In this document: piece by piece, positions 10,271-19,290 of the stretch
Layout of the letters: each line of letters starts with the position of its first letter
Numbering within the stretch: position 1 is the first letter of the stretch
Assembly (NCBI GenBank): GCA_037783415.1
Contig: JAZGTN010000003.1
Coordinates: 8,284,501 to 8,348,500 of the forward strand
Length of the DNA stretch: 64,000 nt
Direction: 5' to 3'
Origin: Leptasterias polaris
Taxonomy: Eukaryota; Echinodermata; Asteroidea; Forcipulatida; Asteriidae
The notes under the pieces: generated by a model
Told to the model about the DNA's origin: nothing
The model's input: the letters and a program-made list of their open reading frames with translations, nothing else
The model's database searches: none
Position numbers and translations under genes: made by a program

Positions 10271-12517
10271 ATGACATCTCGAGAAGTGAGACAGTTACAG
10301 CAGAGTTTAACTAGAGGTGAAGCAGAGACATTTGTCGGCTCAATGATGGGAAAAAGAAAGAGAAAAACGAACCAAGAGAGCAGAGATGAAGGAGCGAAGA
10401 AGGTGCAGGGAAAAGTGAAAAAAGGAAAGAAGAAAGGGAAGGGGAAAGTGAAGGCACCACGTCCACAACTAAGCCGCACTGAGCTGAAGGATAAACTCTG
10501 TAGAGAGGAAGAAGAAAGGATGAGGAGTGCTCTACGAAATAGTGCTAGAGAGGCTGGTATCAGCATGTCCAGAGGTTACAGGGCCTTAGTGGAAACATCA
10601 GAGTCGGAGGAGGAAGAATTCCTAGACAGGGCCATGGCCCAGGCAAGAGAAAAGTCTCCATTTTGTGAAGAAGATGAATCAGCCATAGAGGATATGGAGG
10701 AATCAGAAGAAGAGGCAAGACCTGATGACACTGGAGAGGAGGACGAGGGAGACAGTGAGGATGAAGGGGGTGCTGGACCCGCAGAACCACAAAAGCCACG
10801 AAAAAAACGGCCAAGAAAGAAGACCTTCAATGAGCCAGACTCGGACAATGACCCAGACCCTCCATCTGTGTACCAAGATGATCATGCTCCAGACGAGGAA
10901 GGCTGGACAAGGACCCTTGAAAATATCACCATCAAAGATTTCAAGGGAAAAAAGCCATGCGGACCAACTTTCAAGAAGAAGAAGTCTCCCATCAACTACT
11001 TCCTGAAGTTTTTCCCTCTCTCCCTCCTCCAGATGGTGGTGAAATGGACGAATGTCAATCTGACTTCAAGCCACAAGTTTCAAACGACCATACATGAAGT
11101 GAAAGCGTGGTTTGGCATTCATATACTTATGGGCCTTGTCAAAATCAACGACTACAAGCACTACTGGTCAACTCATCCGGGGCTTCAAAACAAACTCATC
11201 TCTACAACAATGAAACGGAATCGCTTTGACCTTCTCAACCAACATATTGCCTGTAATGACCCAGCCAAAGACCCCGAACTCATCCGCGACAAGGCCCATC
11301 GGTACCTCACAAAGAAAAGAAATCCACTCTACCCCCTCCGGCCTTTGTGGGACAAGATTAGAAGACGGTGCCTCAAGAACTATCGAGCCAACCGTGAACT
11401 GGCCATAGACGAAGCAATGATACGTTACAGAGGTTTTAAAGCCAGCGTAAGAAAATTCTTTATGCCATTGAAGCCGATTCGCGCTGGCTTTAAAATCTAT
11501 GCTCTGGCAGAGTCATCAACCGGCTACTTCCTGAACTTTATGATACACCCTCATGACGAGCAACCAGCCAAGATGACGGACATTGCAATGACCGTTGCAC
11601 AGCACCACTTGAATGTGTACCACCACATATTCACCGACAAATTGTACACATCAGTAGGCCTTGCACGGTCGTTGCACGCCAAACGTACCTACCTGACTGG
11701 AGCTGTCAAAAGTAACAGCAAAGGGCTGCCCATGGAGTTCAAAGCAAAACATGGAAACCTGAAAGTAAAGCGTATGAATAGGGCACCAAGAGGCACGTTT
11801 TATACCCGGCAGAATGGCCAACTTACTGCCACAGTGTGGAAGGACAGCCGTGTGATGATGTTACTCTCCACAGGACATCAGGGCTGGAGAGACCCAACAA
11901 CCCACACTCTGAAGAGGAAATGTGCGGACGAGGCAACAGGCCGACTCAAATGCACCACCATCCCTGCTCCTTGTCAAGCTGTGGATTATACTAAGTCAAT
12001 GGGCGGCGTGGACAGGGGAGATCAGCTGCGATCCTATCACACCTGTGCTCGGAAGTCTCAATTGTGGTGGCGTTCCATTCTGTACTTCCTCATCGACATC
12101 GCAAGAGTCAACGCTTGGCTGTCGTATAAGCATCACCACCCAGCCATTGACAGCGACAGTGAAAGTACAGAACCAGACCATCCCCCTAAGATGACCCATG
12201 CCAAGTTTGTCCTTGAAGTGGCGACTAACCTGATCCAGGGCTACTCCAAAGGCACCACCCCACGGCAGTCCAGTGGCTCACTACCAGTACCAGCCCACAA
12301 CAGTGCAGGCCACTACTCCACCAAGATGCCTGCCAAAAATGCAAGATGGTGCAGATGGTGCAGGCAACAAAACATCACAACCAAGTCAGGGCTGCCAAAA
12401 ACAACCAGGAGAGGCTGTCCAGTTTGTGGTGTCAACCTTTGCCCAGGGGAGTGCTTCTTGAAGTACCATGCCGCAGGCATCACAGAGACGAACACCACTT
12501 CAAGTTCAACTGAGTAG
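10271..12517 (+). CDS. piggyBac-family transposase (PGBD-like), 748 aa
   Basis: Cut-and-paste transposase acting at TTAA sites in the nucleus. Residues 25-65 are strongly basic (GKRKRK, KKGKKKGKGK), a likely nuclear localisation signal. Residues 105-210 are highly acidic and presumably disordered. The DDE_Tnp_1_7-type core begins near residue 235. The expected catalytic aspartates are visible as D380 in AIDEAM, D456 in FTDKLYTS and D581/D584 in GGVDRGDQL. The C-terminus (694-733) carries a cysteine-rich zinc-binding domain with CRWC, CPVC and CPGEC clusters, as in piggyBac. It is longer than the roughly 600 residues typical of the family, because of the acidic N-terminal extension. The ATG at 10271 is the first in frame and there are no stops. 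The overlapping antisense ORFs are shadows. It sits centrally in the element at 9570-12976 and shows no intron. Confidence 0.95.
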   Translation: MTSREVRQLQQSLTRGEAETFVGSMMGKRKRKTNQESRDEGAKKVQGKVKKGKKKGKGKVKAPRPQLSRTELKDKLCREEEERMRSALRNSAREAGISMSRGYRALVETSESEEEEFLDRAMAQAREKSPFCEEDESAIEDMEESEEEARPDDTGEEDEGDSEDEGGAGPAEPQKPRKKRPRKKTFNEPDSDNDPDPPSVYQDDHAPDEEGWTRTLENITIKDFKGKKPCGPTFKKKKSPINYFLKFFPLSLLQMVVKWTNVNLTSSHKFQTTIHEVKAWFGIHILMGLVKINDYKHYWSTHPGLQNKLISTTMKRNRFDLLNQHIACNDPAKDPELIRDKAHRYLTKKRNPLYPLRPLWDKIRRRCLKNYRANRELAIDEAMIRYRGFKASVRKFFMPLKPIRAGFKIYALAESSTGYFLNFMIHPHDEQPAKMTDIAMTVAQHHLNVYHHIFTDKLYTSVGLARSLHAKRTYLTGAVKSNSKGLPMEFKAKHGNLKVKRMNRAPRGTFYTRQNGQLTATVWKDSRVMMLLSTGHQGWRDPTTHTLKRKCADEATGRLKCTTIPAPCQAVDYTKSMGGVDRGDQLRSYHTCARKSQLWWRSILYFLIDIARVNAWLSYKHHHPAIDSDSESTEPDHPPKMTHAKFVLEVATNLIQGYSKGTTPRQSSGSLPVPAHNSAGHYSTKMPAKNARWCRWCRQQNITTKSGLPKTTRRGCPVCGVNLCPGECFLKYHAAGITETNTTSSSTE

Positions 12518-12834
12518 CACCAAGCTCTCCTTCAACAAAGCCCAATTTCCCCCTTCAATCATCCACTAAAAAAAATCTTTAAAAAAATCTAAAAAAAAAA
12601 AAAAGGGCAATGATGGCAGTTATATTGGAACCACCAGGTGTGGTACCAACTCCCTGTTTTCTAGGGTAGAGCAAAAGTAATTTGCAACTGTGCTGAGCCC
12701 ACCCAAAAAAAAAAAAAAGTTTGCACACAAAGTAATTGTTGGGTATTGATTGATTTGGTACTGGAGGGCTAACATAGTAAAACTACACACAGGCCCTACA
12801 GTACCCACTCAATCATAGTCCAACAGCACGGGAC

Positions 12835-12940
12835 CGTTGGAGTATGATGGGTTGTGTACTGTTCCAGTACATAAACTGTTGGAGTATGATGGGTTGTGTA
12901 CTGTTCCAATAAGTAAACTGTTGGAGTATGATGGGTTGTG
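12835..12940 (+). repeat. Subterminal triple repeat of the piggyBac element
   Basis: Three units at a 42-43 bp period share GTTGGAGTATGATGGGTTGTG, and an inverted relative lies at about 12805-12825. Related GTTGGACTATGGATGG motifs occur near the other end (about 9613-9760). The position suggests transposase binding sites; that is inference. Confidence 0.7.
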
Positions 12941-13479
12941 GAAGCTTTTGGTAGAAACGCTTAGGGGGTTAGGGTTTTAATGGGTGATTCATTCTTGGGA
13001 AAAAAATTCAAAAACCTAAACATTTTGAATGAATACTTTTGAAATTAAAAGTGTAACAGTTTGTGTCAGAAGAACTTGAGAATTGACTTAAAGCTGGAAG
13101 CTGAATCATGTTTTAACCTTAGCTTTCAGTGTGTGATTGTTTGCCTACCTTCATGAACTTGAAACACTATCTTTTTGACAAAGTTGGGGAAAAATTAATG
13201 ATATTTGATATGTTTGAGATGTTAAGGTTAAAAACAGTTCAAAATACACTTTTACTAGATGTCTGTGCCAAAGTTTATGATATTCCTTTTAAAATTGGAA
13301 TACATTCATGCAGACAAAATATATGTAGAGTCGTAGATTGTCACGTGGTATTGCCCAATTGCCTTAAAGGTGCACTTTTTGAAGCCGTGTATCTATCCTG
13401 ATTCTATGTCTGGTTATCATGGATATTGTATTTAATTAATCACTAATGTTGCAAAATATTCCTTTTGTTTGTGTTGAAG

Positions 13480-13557
13480 TAGGCTTACTATCTCCAAAGA
13501 CATCTACCTGTCAAAAAGTAGATGTCCAAGAGAGGAGATGCACTCTCCAGTAAAAAG
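13480..13557 (+). other. Exon-like cassette 3 (left arm)
   Basis: Duplicate of cassette 1: 78 nt, acceptor GTTGAAG, donor GTAAGT. No product recognised. Confidence 0.45.
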
Positions 13558-14077
13558 GTAAGTTCCCCAATAATGAAAGAACAAATGTTAGCTTTTTGTT
13601 ATTTAAATGTTGCATGCACTTTGCTAGACTAGTTTGATTCTGAGGACCCACTGATAAGCAAGTTCATACCACCACCAATCTTCAAGAGAACTGTCTCGGC
13701 CATGTGACGTACCTGTCAATTCACTGTTTCTCATTTTGATTGTAACAGTGACATCCTGATGAGGTCATCACATTATTTTTTACAAACTTTTAAAAATTTT
13801 GACCTATTACATATCTCTTCAACAAAGTAAACAACCCACTGTTTCTTTGAGCTGAGGACTAAATTAAGTTCTTCTGAGATAATGTCGTCATACTGTGAAT
13901 TATTATTTGTTAAGGTCTCCAAGTGCCGTTTCCCCTTTCAGTAGAGGACCAGCCTCCCTGTCACAGCCATACATTGCAACAATCAAAATAATCCTGATTG
14001 TATGTCTGTTTATCATGGATATTGTATTAAATTAATCACTAATGTTGCAAAATATCATCCTTTTGTTTGTGTTGCAG

Positions 14078-14154
14078 TAGGCTTACTATCTCCAAAGACA
14101 TCTACCCATCAACAAGAAGATGTCCAAGAAAGGAGATACATACTCCAGTCAAAG
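14078..14154 (+). other. Exon-like cassette 4 (left arm)
   Basis: A 77-nt relative of cassette 1 with a canonical acceptor GTTTGTGTTGCAG and a GTTAGT donor. The length differs from its relatives by one base, so a shared reading frame is not kept. Confidence 0.45.
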
Positions 14155-14399
14155 GTTAGTTCCTCAATAATGAAAGAACAAATGTTAGCTTTTTGTTATT
14201 TAAATGTTGCATGCACTTTGCTAGATTGGTTTGATTCTGAGGACCCACTGATAATCAAGTTCATACCACCACCAATCTTCAGGAGAACTGTCTCAGCCAT
14301 TTGACGTAACTGTCAACAATTGATTGTAACAATCAAAATAATCCTGATATGCAAAAGTTCCTTTAATTCATTAAATAAGTTCATCTGGATTGTTGATTA

Positions 14400-15042
14400 A
14401 ATCATGGAATAAGAGGTTCATTTTTTCAAATCCAAATTGATGTAGATGTTACTTACAAATTATTAGTTACGTTTCACTCCTAAGCTAGGAGCTTCGTCAG
14501 ACTGGCAACCATGTCCAATGCTCAACTGCCTTTTATACCCTTTCTTGGTGGACATAGAGGGCGTTGTAGGCGTGGTTTGAACTAGTTGGTCATAAATGTT
14601 CTGGAGCTTGTATGCCCCGTCGTCTTTGTTTAGGGTGTTCTCCCCCCTACGTTTGATCCAGATGGCCTCCCTAAGCCATCTAGTGGTTTGTCAGGTTCTC
14701 GAAGTGGAGTGCCATCCTTGTAATCGACAAAACCTGGTAGAACCTGACAAAACCACTAGATGGCTTAGGGAGGCCATCTGGATCAAACGTAGGGGGGAGA
14801 ACACCCTAAACAAAGACGACGGGGCATACAAGCTGCAGAACATTTATGACCAACTAGTTCAAACCACGCCTACAACGCCCTTTATGTCCACCAAGAAAGG
14901 GTATAAAAGGCAGTTGAGCATTGGACATGGTTGCCAGTCTGACGAAGCTCCTAGCTTAGGAGTGAAACGTAACTAATAATTTGTAAGTAACATCTACATT
15001 AATTTGGATTTGAAAAAATGAACCTCTTATTCCATGAGTTCC
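14400..15042. mobile_element. Penelope-like retroelement remnant in foldback form
   Basis: An almost complete palindrome centred near 14720 (arms about 300 bp). On the plus strand 14745-14976 encodes TTRWLREAIWIKRRG, then NKDDGAYKLQNIYD. I recognise this as the conserved block following the GIY-YIG region in Penelope-like elements of invertebrates. It ends in the C-terminal SDEAPSLGVKRN. Such elements are known to leave inverted partial terminal repeats. Both arms also contain a hammerhead-like motif. The foldback is absent from the right arm. Confidence 0.65.
14939..14970 (+). ncRNA. Hammerhead-ribozyme-like motif (with inverse copy at 14470-14501)
   Basis: CTGACGA is followed by one unpaired base, a 7-bp hairpin (GCTCCTA / TAGGAGT, with one wobble) and GAAAC. 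This resembles the CUGANGA - stem II - GAAA core that hammerheads in Penelope-like elements carry. The extra base before stem II and the lack of a clear stem III weaken the call. The same bases are also coding in the retroelement. Confidence 0.35.
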
Positions 15043-15213
15043 TGTAATTGTTTTTTGTTGCTTTTGCTATTATCAATGCTTGTTTTTTTGTATTTATTTT
15101 TTCAGTGAAAGTTTATACAAAATCCCCAGCAAAAGCAAAGTATATATTTTTTAATTATGTGTTATGTGTTTAATCACTCATGTTGCAAAGTGTACATTTT
15201 GTTTGTGTTGCAG

Positions 15214-15287
15214 GGGAGTGCTCAAAATGTCCAAAGAGATCCACCCGTCAACAAGTAAACGCCAAGAGCTGCACTCTCCAGTGAAAG
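15214..15287 (+). other. Exon-like cassette 5 (left arm)
   Basis: A 74-nt block with acceptor GTTTGTGTTGCAG and donor AAAG/GTGAAC. The counterpart 27043-27116 is also 74 nt. One frame reads MSKEIHPSTSKRQELHSPVK. No family recognised. Confidence 0.45.
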
Positions 15288-15779
15288 GTGAACTTAAAAA
15301 AAATAAAAAAAAATTTCAGCTTTTGGTTATTAAAATATTGTGTGCCACTTGGTAGATTAGTTTGATTCTGAGGACTCACTGCTAATACAGTTCATACCAA
15401 CACCAATCCTCAAGAGAACTGTCTCAGCCACTTGATGTACCCGTCAGATCACTGTTGCTTACTTTGATTGTAACAATCAAAATAATCCTCAGTATGTTTA
15501 CTGGTCTTCAGTTCCCCAAGAACCCAAATAATGCCTTTGGACCTTAGGCCAAATGTCAATGTCACTATGACTAAAACAAAAGAGACTCTACAAAAAATAT
15601 CAACTCCAAATTTAGTGTGTGGAACGGTCTTAAGATTCCCTGCAAGCCTTTGTTTTTGGACTTCTAGGTAAAATGTTGAGGTCATTACAACTATAACTCA
15701 TGAAGGACTTGGCATATTATCTCCAAACTTTGTGTTCGGATTGATCTTCGGGTCCCCCGAAAACAATTATTTTTCGTGT

Positions 15780-15950
15780 ACACAGGACCTACAGCTTTAT
15801 ATTCCATCCAAAGAAAGAATTAATAATAGCTTGTCTCTCGGTCAAGGACACAAGTGTCAAGACCAGAACTCTGAACCCATATACTCTGCTGATCAGAAAC
15901 ACCACAGCTTGAGTAAAGTGCGCTTAATCGCTCAGTCATGACACATCGTG
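15780..15950 (-). mobile_element. SINE remnant, family 3
   Basis: Duplicate of 8390-8580 within copy 2 of the internal duplication, in the same orientation. Confidence 0.65.
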
Positions 15951-16089
15951 TTTTTTAAACTAATAGTTTTCAATTGTGGGATGGGAGTATACAAAACTGC
16001 TGAGGTAATTTGTCTGAATCAACTTTTTTAACTATGGACAATGTTTTAAAAATAAATTGTTGCAAATTGTGCTTCATGTTTGTGTGCAG

Positions 16090-16184
16090 AAAGGCTTACC
16101 ATCTTCAAAGTGATATAATCGTCAACAAGTTAAGATGTCCAAGATCGGCCTACATAATAAAGGAGCTGCTCTCTCCAGTAAAAG
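16090..16184 (+). other. Exon-like cassette 6 (left arm)
   Basis: A 95-nt block from TGTGTGCAG to AAAG/GTAAAT. One open frame reads AYHLQSDIIVNKLRC, ending ELLSPVKG. The right-arm counterpart 23194-23288 has identical length and splice sites. Confidence 0.5.
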
Positions 16185-16712
16185 GTAAATTCCTTAAGAG
16201 TAAAATAATGTTTTTTTTATGCAATTCGTTCATAGCATTTTGAATTGAAATTGTCTGATCAGTATTCAAACAATCAACAGTTTGGGCCCCTAAAATTTGA
16301 ATTGAAAAGCCAGGGTTGAAGTCCAACTGTGGTGTTTTTGGTAAATAAAATTGTTTCCAATATATTACAGCAAGTAGATATAGACTGTGAATATCAACAA
16401 TAAAATACAATGGGTTGTTGTTAAATTCACAAACGACTGTTGGAATTGACAGCAATCTTCAGAACCCATATTTAAAGTAGTTTCAAGCTAAACAAAACTT
16501 CCGATTCAGGTTACAAATTAGTTGATAATTTTTTAGGGATTTTACCTAACATGCACACCTCATTTAGGTTAATTTGTGTTCTAATTTGTACTTTCTCAAC
16601 CATCTTTTAAAGGTAACACTTTAAAGTTAATGTGTTATATTCAGTTATTTTCAGTTAAAAACTGGTTTTATATCTAGTCTTAAATTTTTTATTTTTTATT
16701 GTTTGCATCTAG

Positions 16713-16836
16713 AAAGGCATGCCATGCTCCTGATGGACACCTCCCATCAACAAAGCAAATGTTGTGAGGTCTCTTCGCACTGTGTATCTGCCAAACATCT
16801 TCTTGTAGCGCATGGATGTTCATGACTGAGACAAAG
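16713..16836 (+). other. Exon-like cassette 7 (left arm)
   Basis: A 124-nt block after a T-rich tract ending GCATCTAG, with donor ACAAAG/GTATGT. The right-arm version (22552-22674) is open in one frame as HQQSKYCEVSSHCVSTKHLL. Here that frame has a stop near the 3' end. It is paralogous to cassette 8 in its donor and downstream intron sequence. Confidence 0.45.
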
Positions 16837-17622
16837 GTATGTAAATCTTGGGTTTTTTGTTATCCTAAAGTGTAAAGTGGGCTGTTTTTGCAGCACTTTG
16901 CATTTAATGTGTGTGATTTAACAGTAAGGATATCAAAGAGTGTTGAGAGGTTTTAAGACAGTGGTTTAACTGGCTAAGGGCTATAGTTCTTGATAATTTT
17001 ACCAAGACGAAGTTGAGGTAAAATTATCAAGAACCATGCCTCAGCATACGTGTAAACCACTTCTTTTTACAACCAATTCAACACATTGATTCCCATTTAA
17101 AAATCCCTTCAATTTAAAACATTCAGAACCCTGTAGAAGTTGAGAACAAAAGTGGCAGTTTAGCATAAGCTCACCTCGACTCTGCGTTGAATTTCTATGC
17201 ATGTGTTGAGCGATGAGTACCTTGTTGTGCACAAATGATTTCCAACCGGCATAAGCCAAATATGTGACATATAGACTTAAACTGGGCTGTGACATTTGGG
17301 CACTGTGCGCAATCATCTGAGTGTGCCCTTGGCTTAATTCAGTCAGGTCATGTTTAATCATTCCTACCTGTGTTCATATCGCACATTTAAACATTTTCAC
17401 ATGGTCTCCTCTCACCCAATCAGGATGAATAAACTGTCCAGGTATTTTTGAATCACACACCACAAAAGATGTTTAAAAAACGAATGTTGCTCATTTGAAA
17501 ATGTTGATCATAATGCAAGCCAATTGGCAATTAGGCCTCACGTCTAAGGTAAGAAGTAATACAATTATTTCTCTTCCATAGATATTTTGTTTATCTTCTA
17601 ATTTCCATGTTTTCCTTTTCAG

Positions 17623-17744
17623 AAAGTCTAGTTCTCCAATAAGATCTACCCATCCGAAATGTAGATGAGTGTTATCTGCAAATTGCGTATCATCAGCTGA
17701 ATGTCTTCCCATACGTAGATGTAGCTGTTCAAGACTAAGGAATA
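17623..17744 (+). other. Exon-like cassette 8 (left arm)
   Basis: A 122-nt block between TTTTCCTTTTCAG and GTATGTAAAT. The counterpart 21645-21766 is the same length. The antisense strand carries a 99-codon ORF in both arms (17491-17790 and 21599-21898), which I regard as incidental. Confidence 0.4.
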
Positions 17745-18300
17745 GTATGTAAATTCTGGTGTAAGTTTTTGTAATCAAGTAATAAACCACTAGGTTTTTT
17801 CTTATCGTCTTGTAGTGGGCTGTTTATGCAGCACTATACAAGTAACATTGTAAATAACTGCACCATTGCAAGCAAGTGCATATATGCGTATTTTGAAATG
17901 AGAAACTGGAGATCTTGGCAATTATGCTTTGACTAAAAAAGTTTGAGCATTTGGTGGTGTGTCATTTCAAATTGTTTGGAATCACGGGAAATTCCAAACT
18001 TATTTATAACTTATTTGAATGTTAAACTTGTATTTAAACAGTTAGAAGTTTGCATCAAATAAATTGTTTGTTAATGTAAACAGCTAACTGTTTACAAGAT
18101 ACAAGTTTAACGTTCAAATTAACTTGTTCTCTATGTAGTAATAAAGTACATATTGTTCTGTTATGTTTGCTTAATAAGAGTCAAAGAAATAAAGAAATAG
18201 AAATAATAAACCAGTGGTAAAGAAATGTCATTCTTTGAGTCCAAATTTAGTAGAAGATAACCCTATGCAAACTGTGTAAAACGTAAGATAAACGTTTTTA

Positions 18301-18321
18301 AGGGTCAGGGGTCAAAGGTCA
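18301..18321 (+). promoter_or_regulatory. Direct repeats of AGGTCA-like half sites (inverse copy 18942-18962)
   Basis: Three nuclear-receptor-like half sites in a row, AGGGTCA, GGGGTCA and AAGGTCA. The last two form a DR1 arrangement (GGGTCAAAGGTCA). The exact inverse TGACCTTTGACCC sits on the other side of the minisatellite. A role as a receptor site is inference from the motif only. Confidence 0.3.
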
Positions 18322-18346
18322 AAAGAAAAAGCGCTTTAAACCAAAT

Positions 18347-18926
18347 GAGCAATCGACTAAACCAATTGCTCTTTTGGTTAAGTCGATTGCTCTTTTGGTT
18401 TAATTGATTGCCCATTAGGTTAAGTCGATTGCTCTTTTGGTTTAATTGATTGCCCATTAGGTTAAGTCGATTGCTCTTTTGGTTTAATTGATTGCCCATT
18501 AGGTTAAGTCGATTGCTCTTTTGGTTTAATTGATTGCCCATTAGGTTAAGTCGATTGCTCTTTTGGTTTAATTGATTGCCCATTAGGTTAAGTCGATTGC
18601 TCTTTTGGTTTAATTGATTGCCCATTAGGATAAGTCGATTGCTCTTTTGGTTTAATTGATTGCCCATTAGGTTAAGTCGATTGCTCTTTTGGTTTAATTG
18701 ATTGCCCATTAGGTTAAGTCGATTGCTCTTTTGGTTTAATTGATTGCCCATTAGGATAAGTCGATTGCTCTTTTGGTTTAATTGATTGCCCATTAGGATA
18801 AGTCGATTGCTCTTTTGGTTTAATTGATTGCCCATTAGGATAAGTCGATTGCTCTTTTGGTTTAATTGATTGCCCATTAGGTTAAGCCGATTGCTCTTTT
18901 GGTTTAATTGATTGCCCATTGGGTTA
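18347..18926. repeat. 42-bp minisatellite, about 13-14 units
   Basis: Units of 42 bp consist of two diverged 21-bp halves: GGTTTAATTGATTGCCCATTA and a half beginning GGTTAAGTCGATTGC. Units are nearly identical, varying mainly at one T/A site. Because 42 is divisible by 3 the minus strand is open for 204 codons with 14-residue repeats (NQLNQKSNRL). I consider this a by-product of the repeat. Confidence 0.92.
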
Positions 18927-19290
18927 ATGCGCTTTTTCTTTTGACCTTTGACCCCTGACCCTTAAAAACGTTTATCTTACGTTTTACATAGTTTGCATAG
19001 GGTTATCTTCTACTAAATTTTGACTCAAAGAATGACATTTCTTTACCACTGGTTTATTATTTCTTTGACTCTTATTAAGCAAACATAACAGAACAATATG
19101 TACTTTATTACTACATAGAGAACAAGTTAATTTAACTGTTTAAATACAAGTTTAAAATTCAAATAATCAGTTTTAACGCAAACTTCTAGCGGTTTAAGAT
19201 ACATGATTAACATTAAAATAATCATTTTTTTAACTCAAACTTCTAATTGTTTAGATACAAGTTTAACATTCAAATAAGTTTAATTTTAAC

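Larger units (their letters stand above)
9570..12976 (+). mobile_element. Complete piggyBac-type DNA transposon
   Basis: The element is flanked by TTAA (9566-9569 and 12977-12980). Its short inverted ends are AACCCTAACC followed by a C-rich stretch, telomere-like in composition. Subterminal GTTGGAnTATGGATGG-type repeats lie at the 5' end (about 9613-9760) and a 42-43 bp triple repeat at the 3' end (12835-12940). One uninterrupted transposase ORF (10271-12517) lies between. The left TTAA is also the right target duplication of the adjoining MITE. The right arm has no element here. Intact ORF, intact ends and an intact target duplication point to a young and possibly active copy. Confidence 0.92.
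13211..15975 (+). repeat. Internal duplication of the left arm, copy 2
   Basis: Homologous to 7091-8635, but interrupted by an additional partial unit (about 13741-14340, with its own cassette 14078-14154) and by a Penelope-like foldback (14400-15042). The order of blocks here is the one preserved in the right arm, so this is probably the ancestral copy. Confidence 0.75.
1..18002 (+). repeat. Left arm of a giant inverted repeat
   Basis: The sequence from base 1 to 18002 reappears as its reverse complement between 21371 and 41641. Base 1 pairs with 41641 and the homology is already running at the window edge, so the arm is longer than seen here. The inner end is at the shared CCAAACTTA (17994-18002 against 21371-21379). 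About four mismatches in 220 bases were counted in the stretch aligned by eye. Length differences come from discrete insertions: in this arm a LINE fragment, an internal duplication, a TTAA MITE, a piggyBac element and a Penelope-like foldback. It is either a real segmental inverted duplication or two haplotypes joined head to head in assembly. Confidence 0.93.
18003..19290. mobile_element. Foldback element built around a 42-bp minisatellite
   Basis: The flanks 18003-18340 and 18930-19290 are inverted copies of each other, best conserved over the central 240 bases on each side. They enclose a tandem array. Long TIRs around a tandem core are typical of foldback-type elements. It occupies the start of the spacer of the giant palindrome. 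Confidence 0.7.

Noticed and set aside
10177..12498. Several ORFs antisense to or overlapping the piggyBac transposase
   Set aside because: They are shadows of the 748-codon transposase frame with compositionally biased translations and no domains.
17491..17790. 99-codon minus-strand ORF also open at 21599-21898 in the other arm
   Set aside because: The arms are only about 2% diverged, so conserved openness means little, and about a tenth of the residues differ.
18305..18919. 204-codon minus-strand ORF with 14-residue NQLNQKSNRL repeats
   Set aside because: It arises because the 42-bp minisatellite unit is a multiple of three and has no stop in that frame; there is no promoter, intron structure or non-repeat domain.
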